DNA of 49,485 bases from a virus. Shown here in pieces: positions 1-8,719 of the stretch. The stretch covers positions 1-49,485 of IMG/VR virus record IMGVR_UViG_3300025736_002256; one strand, written 5' to 3'. Made by a program: the position numbers and the translations under genes. Each line of letters begins with the position of its first letter. Positions within the stretch are counted from its first letter, which is position 1. The notes beneath the pieces were generated by a model that searched no databases, was not told the origin of the DNA, and saw nothing but the letters and a program-made list of their open reading frames with translations.

Positions 1-176
1 GTAGTATAAGTAACACCACCAACACTACCAGCTCCAACTGTAATAGAATATGCTTGTTCTGTAACTATAAAAGCAGCATCATAAATCATACCGCCAGCTC
101 CTCCGCCGCCGCCACCATAACCATAATCACTAATACCGCCGCCGCCACCAGCTACTACTAATACTTTTGCTGTCAT
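1..176 (-). CDS. Glycine-rich tail/fibre-type protein (N-terminal part only)
   Basis: An open frame starts at ATG 174-176 and runs off the left edge, so only about 58 residues are visible. They begin MTAKVLVVAGGGGG and continue with a second glycine run and then YSITVGAGS. This valine/glycine start followed by a YSxTVGAG strand is the usual glycine-rich domain found in tail-fibre and receptor-binding proteins of many phages. It lies directly downstream of the GT cluster. The protein is cut by the window edge, so length and C-terminal domains are unknown. Confidence 0.7.
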   Translation of the reverse strand, partial: MTAKVLVVAGGGGGISDYGYGGGGGGAGGMIYDAAFIVTEQAYSITVGAGSVGGVTYT

Positions 177-181
177 ATATT

Positions 182-835
182 TTATTCTCCAAAATGTTTA
201 TTAAATTTATTATAAGTTCTAGTATAAAATCCTTTTTCTTTACTTTCTTCTTTAACTCTTTCTAAATTTTCTTTCTTTAAAAACTTTAAATGTTTTACAG
301 GACTTAAAGAAACAAACTTTGTTCTTTTTTCATGAAAATAATTTATTGGACAAGCATAACCTCTATATCCTTCATAACTAATATTTGGTATCCATTTAAA
401 CGCTCTAACATGAATCATATGTTGAAAATGATGGTCTAATCTAACAGTATTTTCATCTCCCCAACAATATTTCATTTCAAACCAACAACCTTTTTTATCT
501 GATTCCCAAAACTTTTCTAATGTTTCCATTAAATCATCACAATATAATTCATCAGAATCTGGAAAAAGAACTATATCTGGTTCTACTTCATCAACTAAAC
601 GAGCTGTAATTTCTCGTTGGTAACCTTGTCTCCAAGGTTCATTAGTAATTATATATTTTTTAGTATTTTTATTCGAAATACAAGCATTTTTTGTATACTG
701 TGTTGCATTATTAAGATTAATATAAAAATCACTAGTAAATTTATTAAGATTTTCTAATAATCTATCAATAAATTGGTCATCATGATGTGCCATGATACAA
801 GCTACAATTTTACAATCTTTAAATTCTTTTTTCAT
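182..835 (-). CDS. Glycosyltransferase, GT-A/GT2-like
   Basis: About 217 residues. The N-terminal strand IVACIMAHHDD followed by a helix, and the motif LFPDSDE near the middle, look like a GT-A nucleotide-sugar binding site with its metal-binding DxD. I chose ATG 835 (MKKEFKD) because it lies just after the stop of the upstream methyltransferase; an in-frame ATG at 859 would overlap that gene. It is the last enzyme of the GT/methyltransferase cluster before the glycine-rich protein. Donor and acceptor cannot be told from sequence. Confidence 0.75.
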   Translation of the reverse strand: MKKEFKDCKIVACIMAHHDDQFIDRLLENLNKFTSDFYINLNNATQYTKNACISNKNTKKYIITNEPWRQGYQREITARLVDEVEPDIVLFPDSDELYCDDLMETLEKFWESDKKGCWFEMKYCWGDENTVRLDHHFQHMIHVRAFKWIPNISYEGYRGYACPINYFHEKRTKFVSLSPVKHLKFLKKENLERVKEESKEKGFYTRTYNKFNKHFGE

Positions 836-839
836 ATTT

Positions 840-1379
840 TTAAATTTGTACAATTCCAAAACCTGGTACTATATTTCTACCAGCTCTACCATAATTTAAT
901 GCTACTTTAGGATATTTAATTTCTTCCCAAAACTTAGGAACTCCACAACCTTTATTAGTAATATCATGCATTAATATCAATCCACCCTTTTTTACTAATG
1001 GAACATACATTTCGAAATCTTTTTTAACTCCTTTATATGTATGGTCACCATCAATTAATAATAAATCATAAATTGGACTAATACTTTTAACTTTGTTTAA
1101 AACTTCCTTATTGTGTGAATCACCAACTATTAATTTCCAATATTTTCTTACATCATTTTCTATTTCTCTACCTCTACGCTGACTATCAATAGATATTAAT
1201 AATCCATTATCATTTTCTAATAATGCCGACAAAATTGTTCTAGTACTTTGAGATGTTGAACCAACTCCTAATTCTAAAATATGTTCTGGTTTAGATTCGA
1301 ATACAATCTCATATATAAATAAAACATATGATTGCATTGCTCTTCTTTTCTCTTTTAATGTTAGTACTAACTTGTTCAT
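840..1379 (-). CDS. SAM-dependent methyltransferase (Methyltransferase_24 / CmcI-like)
   Basis: 179 residues of a class I methyltransferase. LELGVGSTSQST is the glycine-rich motif I that binds SAM, ISIDSQ ends strand 2, and LLIDGDHTYKGV with KKGGLILMHDI are typical of the cephalosporin-hydroxylase-like family, in which the DGDH histidine and MHD aspartate may bind metal. The start overlaps the stop of the intein-containing GT (ATGA). Placed among GTs, it probably methylates a sugar or another small glycan group; the substrate is unknown. Confidence 0.75.
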   Translation of the reverse strand: MNKLVLTLKEKRRAMQSYVLFIYEIVFESKPEHILELGVGSTSQSTRTILSALLENDNGLLISIDSQRRGREIENDVRKYWKLIVGDSHNKEVLNKVKSISPIYDLLLIDGDHTYKGVKKDFEMYVPLVKKGGLILMHDITNKGCGVPKFWEEIKYPKVALNYGRAGRNIVPGFGIVQI

Positions 1380-3094
1380 CTTTGTGAATGATAATAAATA
1401 AATGTTGGTTCTTCTAAAATAACAAACTTATCTTCACCCTCACCTTGATAAATATTCTGTATGAGCTCGAAATCATATGTAATTCTTCGTTCTGGTCTGC
1501 CTTCAAAATAACCATACTTTCTAAACATTTCTCTTTGATAAGCGAAACTTCCTAAGTCACATTGCTGTGGAGCTACTCTTGTTTTTAAAATGTGTTTATA
1601 ATTTGGGTCTTGTTTTCCATCCATATTCTTACCTCTAATTTCTGTATAAACACCAATCATTGTAGCTTCAGGATTTTCTTCATATGCTTTATAAACATTC
1701 TCTAAATGATTTGGTTTAAATAAATTATCATCATCCAAAAAACAATTATGAACTGCAACAGAATTAACAATATAAGAATTATCTTTTTCAACTTCTAAAT
1801 TATAAACGTATTGACCACCATCATAATTAAGTCGTGGCATTTTTTTATTCTCTATTTTATCTATATTAACTTCAATATATTTATTATTAATATTAGACAT
1901 TAATAAATCATTAAGTTTTCTCCAACTATATGCACTCAACGTAGCACAATAAGTATCATTAGCATTACATATCCTATCATAAATAATTTGAAATTTACCT
2001 TTCTTTACAACAAATACATTATTAATTTTTAATCCAGAAATTTTACAGAGGTTAACAAAATCATATATTAAATTTTTACTAACACTACTAACTGTTTTAG
2101 TATCTCCTTTACTATTTCCATCCCCTTCAATATAACCTTTAATAAAAGCTAATCTATTTTTCAAATTCCAAGTAAAAACAAATTTTGGTATTTTCTTTTC
2201 TTTAGCATTTTTTCCAAACCAACTAATAAATAATTTACTAAAACTTCTAATATTCAATCCAACACTTGTAGCCCATCTAGTATAAATAGTCGGTATTCTA
2301 TTAAATTTATTTATACAAATATCTTTTACAAAATTTATATATTCAGTTTCATTATTATTAAAAGTAAATCTAATTGCACTATCACCACCACATCCTTCTG
2401 CTAAATATAATCCTAAAAATCTTGCTAAATCTTCATCAACTTTATATTTCCCAAAATAATCAGAATTTTTTAGTGAATTATTTTGATTATTTCCATAACA
2501 ATCAAAATTTAAAAAATCATCTTTATTTTCATATGGATATAATAACTTATCATCTAAATTTAATTCATTTGCTTTAATCCATTGTTGCTTTTTGCTTCTA
2601 TTAACTAAAAATGGATGTTCTGGAGTACATTTAATACTACTATTTTTAGTACTTATTTGTATTAAAGGATTATTTCGTTCATAATATCTTTTAGATGTTT
2701 TTTTAACTTGACAAAATCTTCCTTTATGAGTTTTAACTAAATCACCAACTTTAATATTTTCAATTCGTTTTTCTCCATCAATAGTTTCTACCAATACATA
2801 TCTTGGAAAACATACAAATCTACCAGTAGCATACATAACACCACAATTTCTTGAATAAGCACCAAACCAATGCCTTCGTTTTCCCATATCACAGAAATAT
2901 CTATCTTCACCTAAATCTTTATTCTGAAAATGCTCTCTTATAGTAGGACTATTGTCATTTACAATAATCAATTCCCAATCTTTAAATGTTTGTTTTTCTA
3001 AACTTTCGATTGCAGCCAATGTCCCTTCTATATTCCAAGCGGCGATTATAACAGAGAACATATGACTATACGGCTTTCGTTTTCTTTTTCCCAT
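1376..3094 (-). CDS. GT2 glycosyltransferase interrupted by an intein
   Basis: 572-residue precursor; about 216 residues after splicing. N-extein residues 1-94 carry the GT2 start (FSVIIAAWN, LIIVNDNSP). The C-extein begins CFLDDDN, so the reconstituted GRFVCFLDDDN holds the DxD metal/nucleotide-sugar motif exactly at the splice junction. The intein fills residues 95-450. Unspliced protein should be inactive because the catalytic motif is displaced. The gene sits between a GT2 and a methyltransferase, overlapping the latter by 4 bases. Confidence 0.85.
   Translation of the reverse strand: MGKRKRKPYSHMFSVIIAAWNIEGTLAAIESLEKQTFKDWELIIVNDNSPTIREHFQNKDLGEDRYFCDMGKRRHWFGAYSRNCGVMYATGRFVCFPRYVLVETIDGEKRIENIKVGDLVKTHKGRFCQVKKTSKRYYERNNPLIQISTKNSSIKCTPEHPFLVNRSKKQQWIKANELNLDDKLLYPYENKDDFLNFDCYGNNQNNSLKNSDYFGKYKVDEDLARFLGLYLAEGCGGDSAIRFTFNNNETEYINFVKDICINKFNRIPTIYTRWATSVGLNIRSFSKLFISWFGKNAKEKKIPKFVFTWNLKNRLAFIKGYIEGDGNSKGDTKTVSSVSKNLIYDFVNLCKISGLKINNVFVVKKGKFQIIYDRICNANDTYCATLSAYSWRKLNDLLMSNINNKYIEVNIDKIENKKMPRLNYDGGQYVYNLEVEKDNSYIVNSVAVHNCFLDDDNLFKPNHLENVYKAYEENPEATMIGVYTEIRGKNMDGKQDPNYKHILKTRVAPQQCDLGSFAYQREMFRKYGYFEGRPERRITYDFELIQNIYQGEGEDKFVILEEPTFIYYHSQR
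1745..2812 (-). mobile_element. Intein with LAGLIDADG endonuclease in GT2 gene
   Basis: 356 residues, from Cys1 (CFPRYVLVET) to the terminal VHN, followed by Cys+1 of the C-extein. Block B-like TPEHPFLV and the conserved stretch VKTHKGRF are visible. Two dodecapeptide motifs, FLGLYLAEG and FIKGYIEGDGN, mark a LAGLIDADG homing endonuclease. All splicing residues (C1, block B His, HN, C+1) are present, so self-splicing is expected. Closely related splice blocks occur in three other inteins of this window. Confidence 0.93.
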
Positions 3095-3112
3095 AATTTT
3101 ATTCTTTATTTA

Positions 3113-3847
3113 TTATATTGGTATATTCGTTTTATTATCTACTTGAGGATATGGTTTTCTTTGTTTTTCTTTATTTTTTCTTTCATCGTGTCCTTCATAA
3201 TTTATAAAATCTTCAGCATATCCTTTATTTGGTTTTTGAGAATGTCCTATATGATTTGCCCAAATATCTCTAGCAAATCCAGCTTTCAAATCATATCTAG
3301 AAACTATTTTTTTAAATTCTATATCTTCATTCCATCTTCTTCTTCCTAAACATTCAGGTACTTTTTCAAATAAACTTTTTCTTTGTATTCTGTAATAAGC
3401 AGAACAAGCTCTTTTGGCATAACCTATTTCACAATCACCAGTAAATTTTGTATTTATCATTCTTGCTACTCTCATAGCTACAGCTCCGTGGTCTGGATTT
3501 CTTTCAAAAATATCTATCATACTCTGTAACCAATCTGGTTCTGAATCAGGTGGTATCAAATCGTCTTGAGTCATTATAAACAATTCACTTTTTATATATT
3601 TAAACGCTTCATTATAACAAGCACATAAACCAGGATTATCTTTCATTAAAATTACTTCATCTATTCTATTTTTACTTTTTAACCTTTTTAAAAATCTTAT
3701 AGTTCCATCATTAGAACCAGCATCAACGATGACTAATCGATATGGAGTTTTTGTTCTTTCCCATATTCCTTCTAAAGTTTGTTGTAACATTCTTTTACGA
3801 TTAAATGTTAGCAACATTATATCAATTTTCTCTTTTGTCCTACGCAT
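3113..3847 (-). CDS. GT2 family glycosyltransferase
   Basis: 244 residues with the GT2 start KIDIMLLTFNRKRML, the donor-binding strand LVIVDAGSNDGT and the metal-binding motif TQDDLIPPD. The C-terminus ends RKPYPQVDNKTNIPI, a tail shared with the GT2 at 4298-5017 and with the GT2 half of the fusion at 5522-6814, so these are recent paralogues. The start overlaps the end of the methyltransferase upstream by 31 bases. Substrate unknown. Confidence 0.85.
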   Translation of the reverse strand: MRRTKEKIDIMLLTFNRKRMLQQTLEGIWERTKTPYRLVIVDAGSNDGTIRFLKRLKSKNRIDEVILMKDNPGLCACYNEAFKYIKSELFIMTQDDLIPPDSEPDWLQSMIDIFERNPDHGAVAMRVARMINTKFTGDCEIGYAKRACSAYYRIQRKSLFEKVPECLGRRRWNEDIEFKKIVSRYDLKAGFARDIWANHIGHSQKPNKGYAEDFINYEGHDERKNKEKQRKPYPQVDNKTNIPI

Positions 3848-4311
3848 AATATATCAGATTTATTTTTATTATGTTTCATTTCTTTTCTTAAATTTTTACA
3901 TTCTAATAAGTCATACCATAAATATACAGCTATCAATTTTCTTAAATTATTTTTTGTAAATGCTACCTTATGAGTTGGTTCTAAAATAGTCATTCTTTTT
4001 AAATCGCAATCTGGAACTAATATTGCCATTATGCCTTTTGGTTTTAAAACTCTATCCCATTCTTTAAGAACTTTTTTAGTATCAGTCAAATGTTCTAAAC
4101 AATGTGATGAAACTACAAAGTCTAATTCATTATCTTTGAATGGTAATTTATATGCTGAAGCAACTATATCAGGATTAACTTTTGAGTTTATATCTATACC
4201 TATTGCGTTATTACATTTATATTTATCACAACCTATATCTATACCACGACCTATACAATATTTAGATAAAAAATTAACTCTTTCTTTTATTTTTTCTTCA
4301 GATTGGTTCAT
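3817..4311 (-). CDS. SAM-dependent methyltransferase (Methyltransf_11 type)
   Basis: 164 residues. GIDIGCDKYKC is SAM motif I, AIGIDIN ends strand 2, SSHCLEHL is the motif IV region and KPKGIMAILVPD follows. It strongly resembles the C-terminal domain of the fusion protein at 5522-6814 (shared YC-G-G-DIGC, HCLEH, EW-RV-K and VPD). It directly follows a GT2 gene (14-base overlap), the same order as in that fusion. Confidence 0.8.
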   Translation of the reverse strand: MNQSEEKIKERVNFLSKYCIGRGIDIGCDKYKCNNAIGIDINSKVNPDIVASAYKLPFKDNELDFVVSSHCLEHLTDTKKVLKEWDRVLKPKGIMAILVPDCDLKRMTILEPTHKVAFTKNNLRKLIAVYLWYDLLECKNLRKEMKHNKNKSDILCVGQKRKLI

Positions 4312-5017
4312 TTGTTTTTGGGTCTAATTTAGGATATGGTTTTCTTTTCCATCTATCTAAATATGATTCTTTATAAAGTGGATAATCTTTAAAATCTTTA
4401 TATCCTTTATTTTCTATCATATAGCCCAAATGATTTACTCTGATATTTTTAGCATAAGCACATTTCTTACCAATAGCAGTCATTCTTTTAAAAAATTCTA
4501 TATCATCCCAAGTTCTATCACCAAAACCACCCATCTTCTTGACATCTTCCATTTTTTGTATTCTTAAATATCCACCTAATGATTTTCTTGGATAAGCTAA
4601 ATCTGGGTGTTCTGTATTCCAATTTACAGATGGAACTTCTTGAGGTCTACAATCTATTCCGCCGTGTTCAGAATATTTCTTTATTAAAGATAATAATTGT
4701 TGTAGCCAATCTGGTTCTAAATCTGGTGGGATAATATCATCATTAGTTGTTATAAAATATTCTGACTTAACAAATTGAAATGCATAATCGAAAGCTCCAG
4801 CTATACTTCTTGTCTTTCCATCGGTAATAGCTACAAATAATTTATCAATTCCATAATTAGTATTTACTAATTTATCCAAATATTCCTGAGTTCCATCAGT
4901 AGAATTATTATCAATAATTATCATTCTAAATGGAGTTTTTGTTCGTTCAATAAAAGCATTTACTGTTTTTTTCAATAAATCTATTCTATTCCAAGTTGGT
5001 GTAATTATATCTATCAT
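4298..5017 (-). CDS. GT2 family glycosyltransferase
   Basis: 239 residues. The start MIDIITPTWNR, the donor strand MIIIDNNSTDGT and the motif TTNDDIIPPD are GT2 hallmarks. The C-terminus RKPYPKLDPKTNEPI matches the family tail seen in its paralogues. Its start overlaps the stop of the methyltransferase at 5014-5520 (ATGA), indicating translational coupling. Confidence 0.87.
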   Translation of the reverse strand: MIDIITPTWNRIDLLKKTVNAFIERTKTPFRMIIIDNNSTDGTQEYLDKLVNTNYGIDKLFVAITDGKTRSIAGAFDYAFQFVKSEYFITTNDDIIPPDLEPDWLQQLLSLIKKYSEHGGIDCRPQEVPSVNWNTEHPDLAYPRKSLGGYLRIQKMEDVKKMGGFGDRTWDDIEFFKRMTAIGKKCAYAKNIRVNHLGYMIENKGYKDFKDYPLYKESYLDRWKRKPYPKLDPKTNEPI

Positions 5018-5520
5018 TTTTTTCTTGCTACTGCATAAGTATCAAATAATTCCACACCATTAATTCTAGTACATTCTATAATTTCTAATCCTGCATTATT
5101 TAATAAAAATTTCATACCATCTGGAAATATTCTCCAACAATCAATTGGGTCTTCGTGAAATCTACGATAATTTGGAACTATTATACAAATTAAATCTTTT
5201 GTAATCCTTTTTATTTCATTTACTATCTTTTGTAAATCTTCTACGTGTTCAAATGTATTACCAGAAATAATTATATCAAAACTATTATCTTTAAATGGAT
5301 AATGATATAATTCTTTAGAAACTACATCAACATTGTTACCATCAATAATATCAAGTCCTATAAATTCCCAATTAGGATTATCAAAATATCTTCTAAATAT
5401 TAAATTCTTTTCGGGTGGTGATACATCTAAACTTCCTACTTCAAGAATTTTTAATTTCTTATTTGGGTCAAGATATTTTTTAACAAATCTTTTCATTGTA
5501 TATAAACATTCATAATGCAT
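5014..5520 (-). CDS. SAM-dependent methyltransferase
   Basis: 168 residues: KILEVGSLDVSPP (motif I), FIGLDIIDG (end of strand 2), YPFKDNSFDIIISGNTFEHV (typical Methyltransf_11 block) and LICIIVPNY. The cysteine/tryptophan region PIDCWRIFPDG recurs in other GT-cluster methyltransferases known to me. It sits two bases after the GT2-methyltransferase fusion gene. Substrate unknown; sugar or lipid-linked glycan methylation is likely from context. Confidence 0.78.
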   Translation of the reverse strand: MHYECLYTMKRFVKKYLDPNKKLKILEVGSLDVSPPEKNLIFRRYFDNPNWEFIGLDIIDGNNVDVVSKELYHYPFKDNSFDIIISGNTFEHVEDLQKIVNEIKRITKDLICIIVPNYRRFHEDPIDCWRIFPDGMKFLLNNAGLEIIECTRINGVELFDTYAVARKK

Positions 5521-5521
5521 A

Positions 5522-6814
5522 TCATTCTCTTTTTATTCCTACATAAATTAAAACTTTTTTACGCTTATCATTAACATCTCTTAATAATTCACATCTTATA
5601 GCCTTGAAATGTGGTTTAAATAAATAATATAATATATCTTTTGTAAATGCGTATTTATGTCCATTTTTTACTCTAATATTTTGTGGTCTTGTTTCACCAT
5701 CTGGAACTATAATAGCTATATGTCCACCTATCTTTATTACTCTAGCCCATTCATCAACTGTAGCTGGTGCATTAGGAAAATGCTCTAAACAATGACAACC
5801 AACTATATAATCTAATTGATTATCATCAAACATCCATAAATCTGAACCATCGTGTACTATATCAACGTGTTCACCATAAGGATAAATATCTACTCCCAAT
5901 GCAGTTGGATGACATTTTCTATGTTGACCACAACCAATATCTAATCCAAAACCTTTACAATATTTTCCTAAAACATTTTGCTGGTCTAAAGTACTTTCAT
6001 TATCATCTCTACCATTACTAACTACCCATTCTTCCATTCTATTTAATTCGTGCCTATCATATGGATGATTTATTTTAATTGGATAATTACTTCGTCTATC
6101 AATGTCTGCATAGGGTTTATCAATATGCTGTTGCATTTTAACTTCTCCACTATAAGTAAAGAAATCTTTTTTACCTTTTTCAAATCCTTTATTATCTACC
6201 ATATATCCAGTATGGTCAGCATATAATTTTGTAACCATTGCTGTTTTCTTTTTTAAAACATTTCTAGCAATATCAATAAAACTTTGACTTTCCCAATGTT
6301 TACGTGTTCCAAAATCAACACCTTTTCTAAAGTCATCTCTTTTTTGTATTCTAAATACAGCAGGTAAACTTTTTGGAGAATTGACTAATTCCTTATCTTC
6401 ATCAATAACTAATCTAGCATTTCTCTGTATTCTCATACAAAGTCCTGCATAATCATCCTCATATTTTTTGTAAATGTGCAATAATCTTTCTAGCCAACAA
6501 GGTCTTAAATCTGGTGGAATTAAATCATCTTGAGTAGTAATAAAATATTCACTCCTTACATATTTTAAACCTTCATTAAGAGCCATTGGCAATCCTAAAT
6601 TTTCATCTAGTGCTAATCTCTTTTGAACATATCCTAATTTTTCCATTCTATTCAAATAATCGTGAGTTTCATTATTATCTTTTGAGCCATTATCAACTAC
6701 AATTAAATTAAAAGGATACAATGTTCTTTTATTTATTTCTTTAACTGTTCTTTTTAATAGATGTAATCTTTCAAATGTTACTAATATAATATCTATTGGT
6801 TCTTTTTTTTCCAT
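5522..6814 (-). CDS. Fused GT2 glycosyltransferase and SAM methyltransferase
   Basis: 430 residues. Residues 1 to about 250 are a GT2 (PIDIILVTFERLHLL, LIVVDNGSKDN, TTQDDLIPPD) ending in the family tail (KPYADIDRRSNYPI). A linker follows, then a methyltransferase from about residue 287 (GFGLDIGCGQHRKC, GCHCLEHF, GGHIAIIVPDG). Both halves have stand-alone paralogues lying side by side in the same order at 4298-5017 and 3817-4311, and the join falls just after the GT2 tail. It probably couples sugar transfer and methylation on one glycan. Confidence 0.88.
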   Translation of the reverse strand: MEKKEPIDIILVTFERLHLLKRTVKEINKRTLYPFNLIVVDNGSKDNNETHDYLNRMEKLGYVQKRLALDENLGLPMALNEGLKYVRSEYFITTQDDLIPPDLRPCWLERLLHIYKKYEDDYAGLCMRIQRNARLVIDEDKELVNSPKSLPAVFRIQKRDDFRKGVDFGTRKHWESQSFIDIARNVLKKKTAMVTKLYADHTGYMVDNKGFEKGKKDFFTYSGEVKMQQHIDKPYADIDRRSNYPIKINHPYDRHELNRMEEWVVSNGRDDNESTLDQQNVLGKYCKGFGLDIGCGQHRKCHPTALGVDIYPYGEHVDIVHDGSDLWMFDDNQLDYIVGCHCLEHFPNAPATVDEWARVIKIGGHIAIIVPDGETRPQNIRVKNGHKYAFTKDILYYLFKPHFKAIRCELLRDVNDKRKKVLIYVGIKRE

Positions 6815-6831
6815 ATCTTTATTTTAGTTTG

Positions 6832-7503
6832 TTATAGTTCTAATTCTTTCCATTCAATATTGTCCATTATTTTATATAAATTATATACATCTACTCTTTT
6901 ATTATAATTTTTATCTTCTATTTTTTTTGAAAAATAAGCTCTTTCTGTTTCTTTGTATCTTTTATCTTCGCTATATGTTAATACTTTATAAACTTCTAAT
7001 CTAGTAAGATGAAATAAATCAATCCAAACAAATGGTGGAAAACAAGAGAAATGAAACCAATCACTTTGCTTTATTGTTCCTTCAGCAATATAGTGTATTG
7101 ATTTAGCTCCGACTTTCATTACTCTATTCAATTCACAAAGTGCTATATATGGTGCAATACTATGTTCAAGGGTTTCTTTAGAATATACAAAATCAAATGT
7201 ATTATCTTCAAATGGTAATTCGTGCATTTCTCCACGAACAATTTTATTATCTTCCATCTTTGCATCTTTAAATTCATTTTTATCGTAAGTAATACCAATA
7301 ACATCAGTAAATCCTCTTTCCTTTAATACTTCTAATTCACAACCATCACCACAACCAAGCATTAAAATCTTTTTATATTTATATTCTTCTGGAATATTGT
7401 TTACTGCTTTTTCTATTTCATTACTACGTCTTTCACTCTTTTTACCTCTATTAGTAGGATATATGGCAGAATCAACATATTTTAAAAACTTTTCTGTATT
7501 CAT
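6832..7503 (-). CDS. SAM-dependent methyltransferase (Methyltransf_11 type)
   Basis: 223 residues. KKILMLGCGDGCELE is motif I, VIGITYD ends strand 2, and LPFEDNTFDFVYSKETLEH with ELNRVMKVG are the central block. The C-terminal third is rich in aromatic and charged residues and unassigned. The start overlaps the stop of the acetyltransferase gene by 4 bases. Confidence 0.8.
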   Translation of the reverse strand: MNTEKFLKYVDSAIYPTNRGKKSERRSNEIEKAVNNIPEEYKYKKILMLGCGDGCELEVLKERGFTDVIGITYDKNEFKDAKMEDNKIVRGEMHELPFEDNTFDFVYSKETLEHSIAPYIALCELNRVMKVGAKSIHYIAEGTIKQSDWFHFSCFPPFVWIDLFHLTRLEVYKVLTYSEDKRYKETERAYFSKKIEDKNYNKRVDVYNLYKIMDNIEWKELEL

Positions 7504-7859
7504 AATATTTTTTTTAAATCTTTATATTTTATTGTAAATATATAAGCACCTTTTTTATATAAATTGTCAACCTCTTTTAATTCAAATCCTAATGCCTTAT
7601 AAAAATTTTGTGCTACTTCATTGTCTTTAGCAGTAAATCCAAATACAGAATATGGTTCTAAATTTTCACTTTTTAAATAAAGAATCATTTCTTTAATTAA
7701 CTTTTTACCATAACCTTTTCTTTTTTCATAAGCCTCTATATCAAATAATTCAATATTATTAGCAGTTCCTAATCTAAAAATTATATGACCCATATCACCA
7801 AAATAAAGTGTATGTACTTTTTCAAATGGTTTCATTTTTTCTTTTAATTCATTCATCAT
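7500..7859 (-). CDS. GNAT family N-acetyltransferase
   Basis: 119 residues. YEKRKGYGKKLI is the acetyl-CoA pyrophosphate-binding motif A (R/Q-x-x-G-x-G/A form) and KDNEVAQNFYKALGFEL is the conserved C-terminal motif. Length is somewhat short for GNATs but the core is complete. It overlaps neighbours on both sides. In this glycan cluster it may N-acetylate an amino sugar, though protein acetylation cannot be excluded. Confidence 0.8.
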   Translation of the reverse strand: MMNELKEKMKPFEKVHTLYFGDMGHIIFRLGTANNIELFDIEAYEKRKGYGKKLIKEMILYLKSENLEPYSVFGFTAKDNEVAQNFYKALGFELKEVDNLYKKGAYIFTIKYKDLKKIL

Positions 7860-8719
7860 AATATTTCTTCTAATCTTTTTTTAATAGCTAATGCCATCGC
7901 TTCAGGAGTGTATCTATCTATTGCTAATTTATAAGCACCTTTTACATCTGGTTTTAATACACCATAATACATTTTTTGTAATTTATCTTTTAAATCTTCT
8001 AAATTATCTGTCTTAAAATATATAGCAGTATCTTCAAAACATTCCTTGCAAGCTTCTATATCTGATAATAATAATGGCTTTTTACAATAAGCAGCCTCTA
8101 TAGCACTTAAAGTTGCATTACTTTCCTCATTAGCAGCCATAACTAATAATCTACATCCTTTTAATATTTTTATATATTCTTCTCTGCTATATTTTTTCGG
8201 ATGACAAGATATATATGGTATTTTTAAATCTTCGCAAGCCTTCTCAAACAAATTAAATCTTTTATATCTTTTATCTCGTCTTGAAGCTTGAACTACATAA
8301 TCACCAGTTATATTTTCTCCATTTTTAAATTCATCAAATACAGAACAAGCATAAATAGTATAATGTTTAATTCCTAATTCTCTTTCACACAATTTTGCAG
8401 TATCATCAGAAGCAGTCCAAACATCAATACTCTTTTTCATAAATTCAATTAAATCTAACCAAACACCTTCTGTCTTATTAATAAATGAAAACCAATCCCA
8501 ATTATAAGTAATTATTGGTATATCTGGATATTTATTATGTAGCTTTTCAAAAAGTTTAATAACAGATTGTGTCATACAAATAATTACATCACAATCACTT
8601 GTACAGTCATTATCAATAACTTCAACTCCAACTTTTTTTAATTCATCACTAACCCACCATAACCAATTTCTATTAAATGTATATTGACCTTCAGTTGGAA
8701 ATAAAAAACTTATTTTCAT
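7856..8719 (-). CDS. Glycosyltransferase, GT-B / GT4-like
   Basis: 287 residues. MKISFLFPTEG starts the first Rossmann-like domain. The second contains VQASRRDKRYKRF and the helix EESNATLSAIEAAYCKKPLLLSD, corresponding to the E-x7-E region of GT4 retaining enzymes that binds the donor nucleotide. Slightly shorter than typical GT4s (about 350). Coupled to the CgeB-like gene upstream by a 4-base overlap. Confidence 0.72.
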   Translation of the reverse strand: MKISFLFPTEGQYTFNRNWLWWVSDELKKVGVEVIDNDCTSDCDVIICMTQSVIKLFEKLHNKYPDIPIITYNWDWFSFINKTEGVWLDLIEFMKKSIDVWTASDDTAKLCERELGIKHYTIYACSVFDEFKNGENITGDYVVQASRRDKRYKRFNLFEKACEDLKIPYISCHPKKYSREEYIKILKGCRLLVMAANEESNATLSAIEAAYCKKPLLLSDIEACKECFEDTAIYFKTDNLEDLKDKLQKMYYGVLKPDVKGAYKLAIDRYTPEAMALAIKKRLEEIL

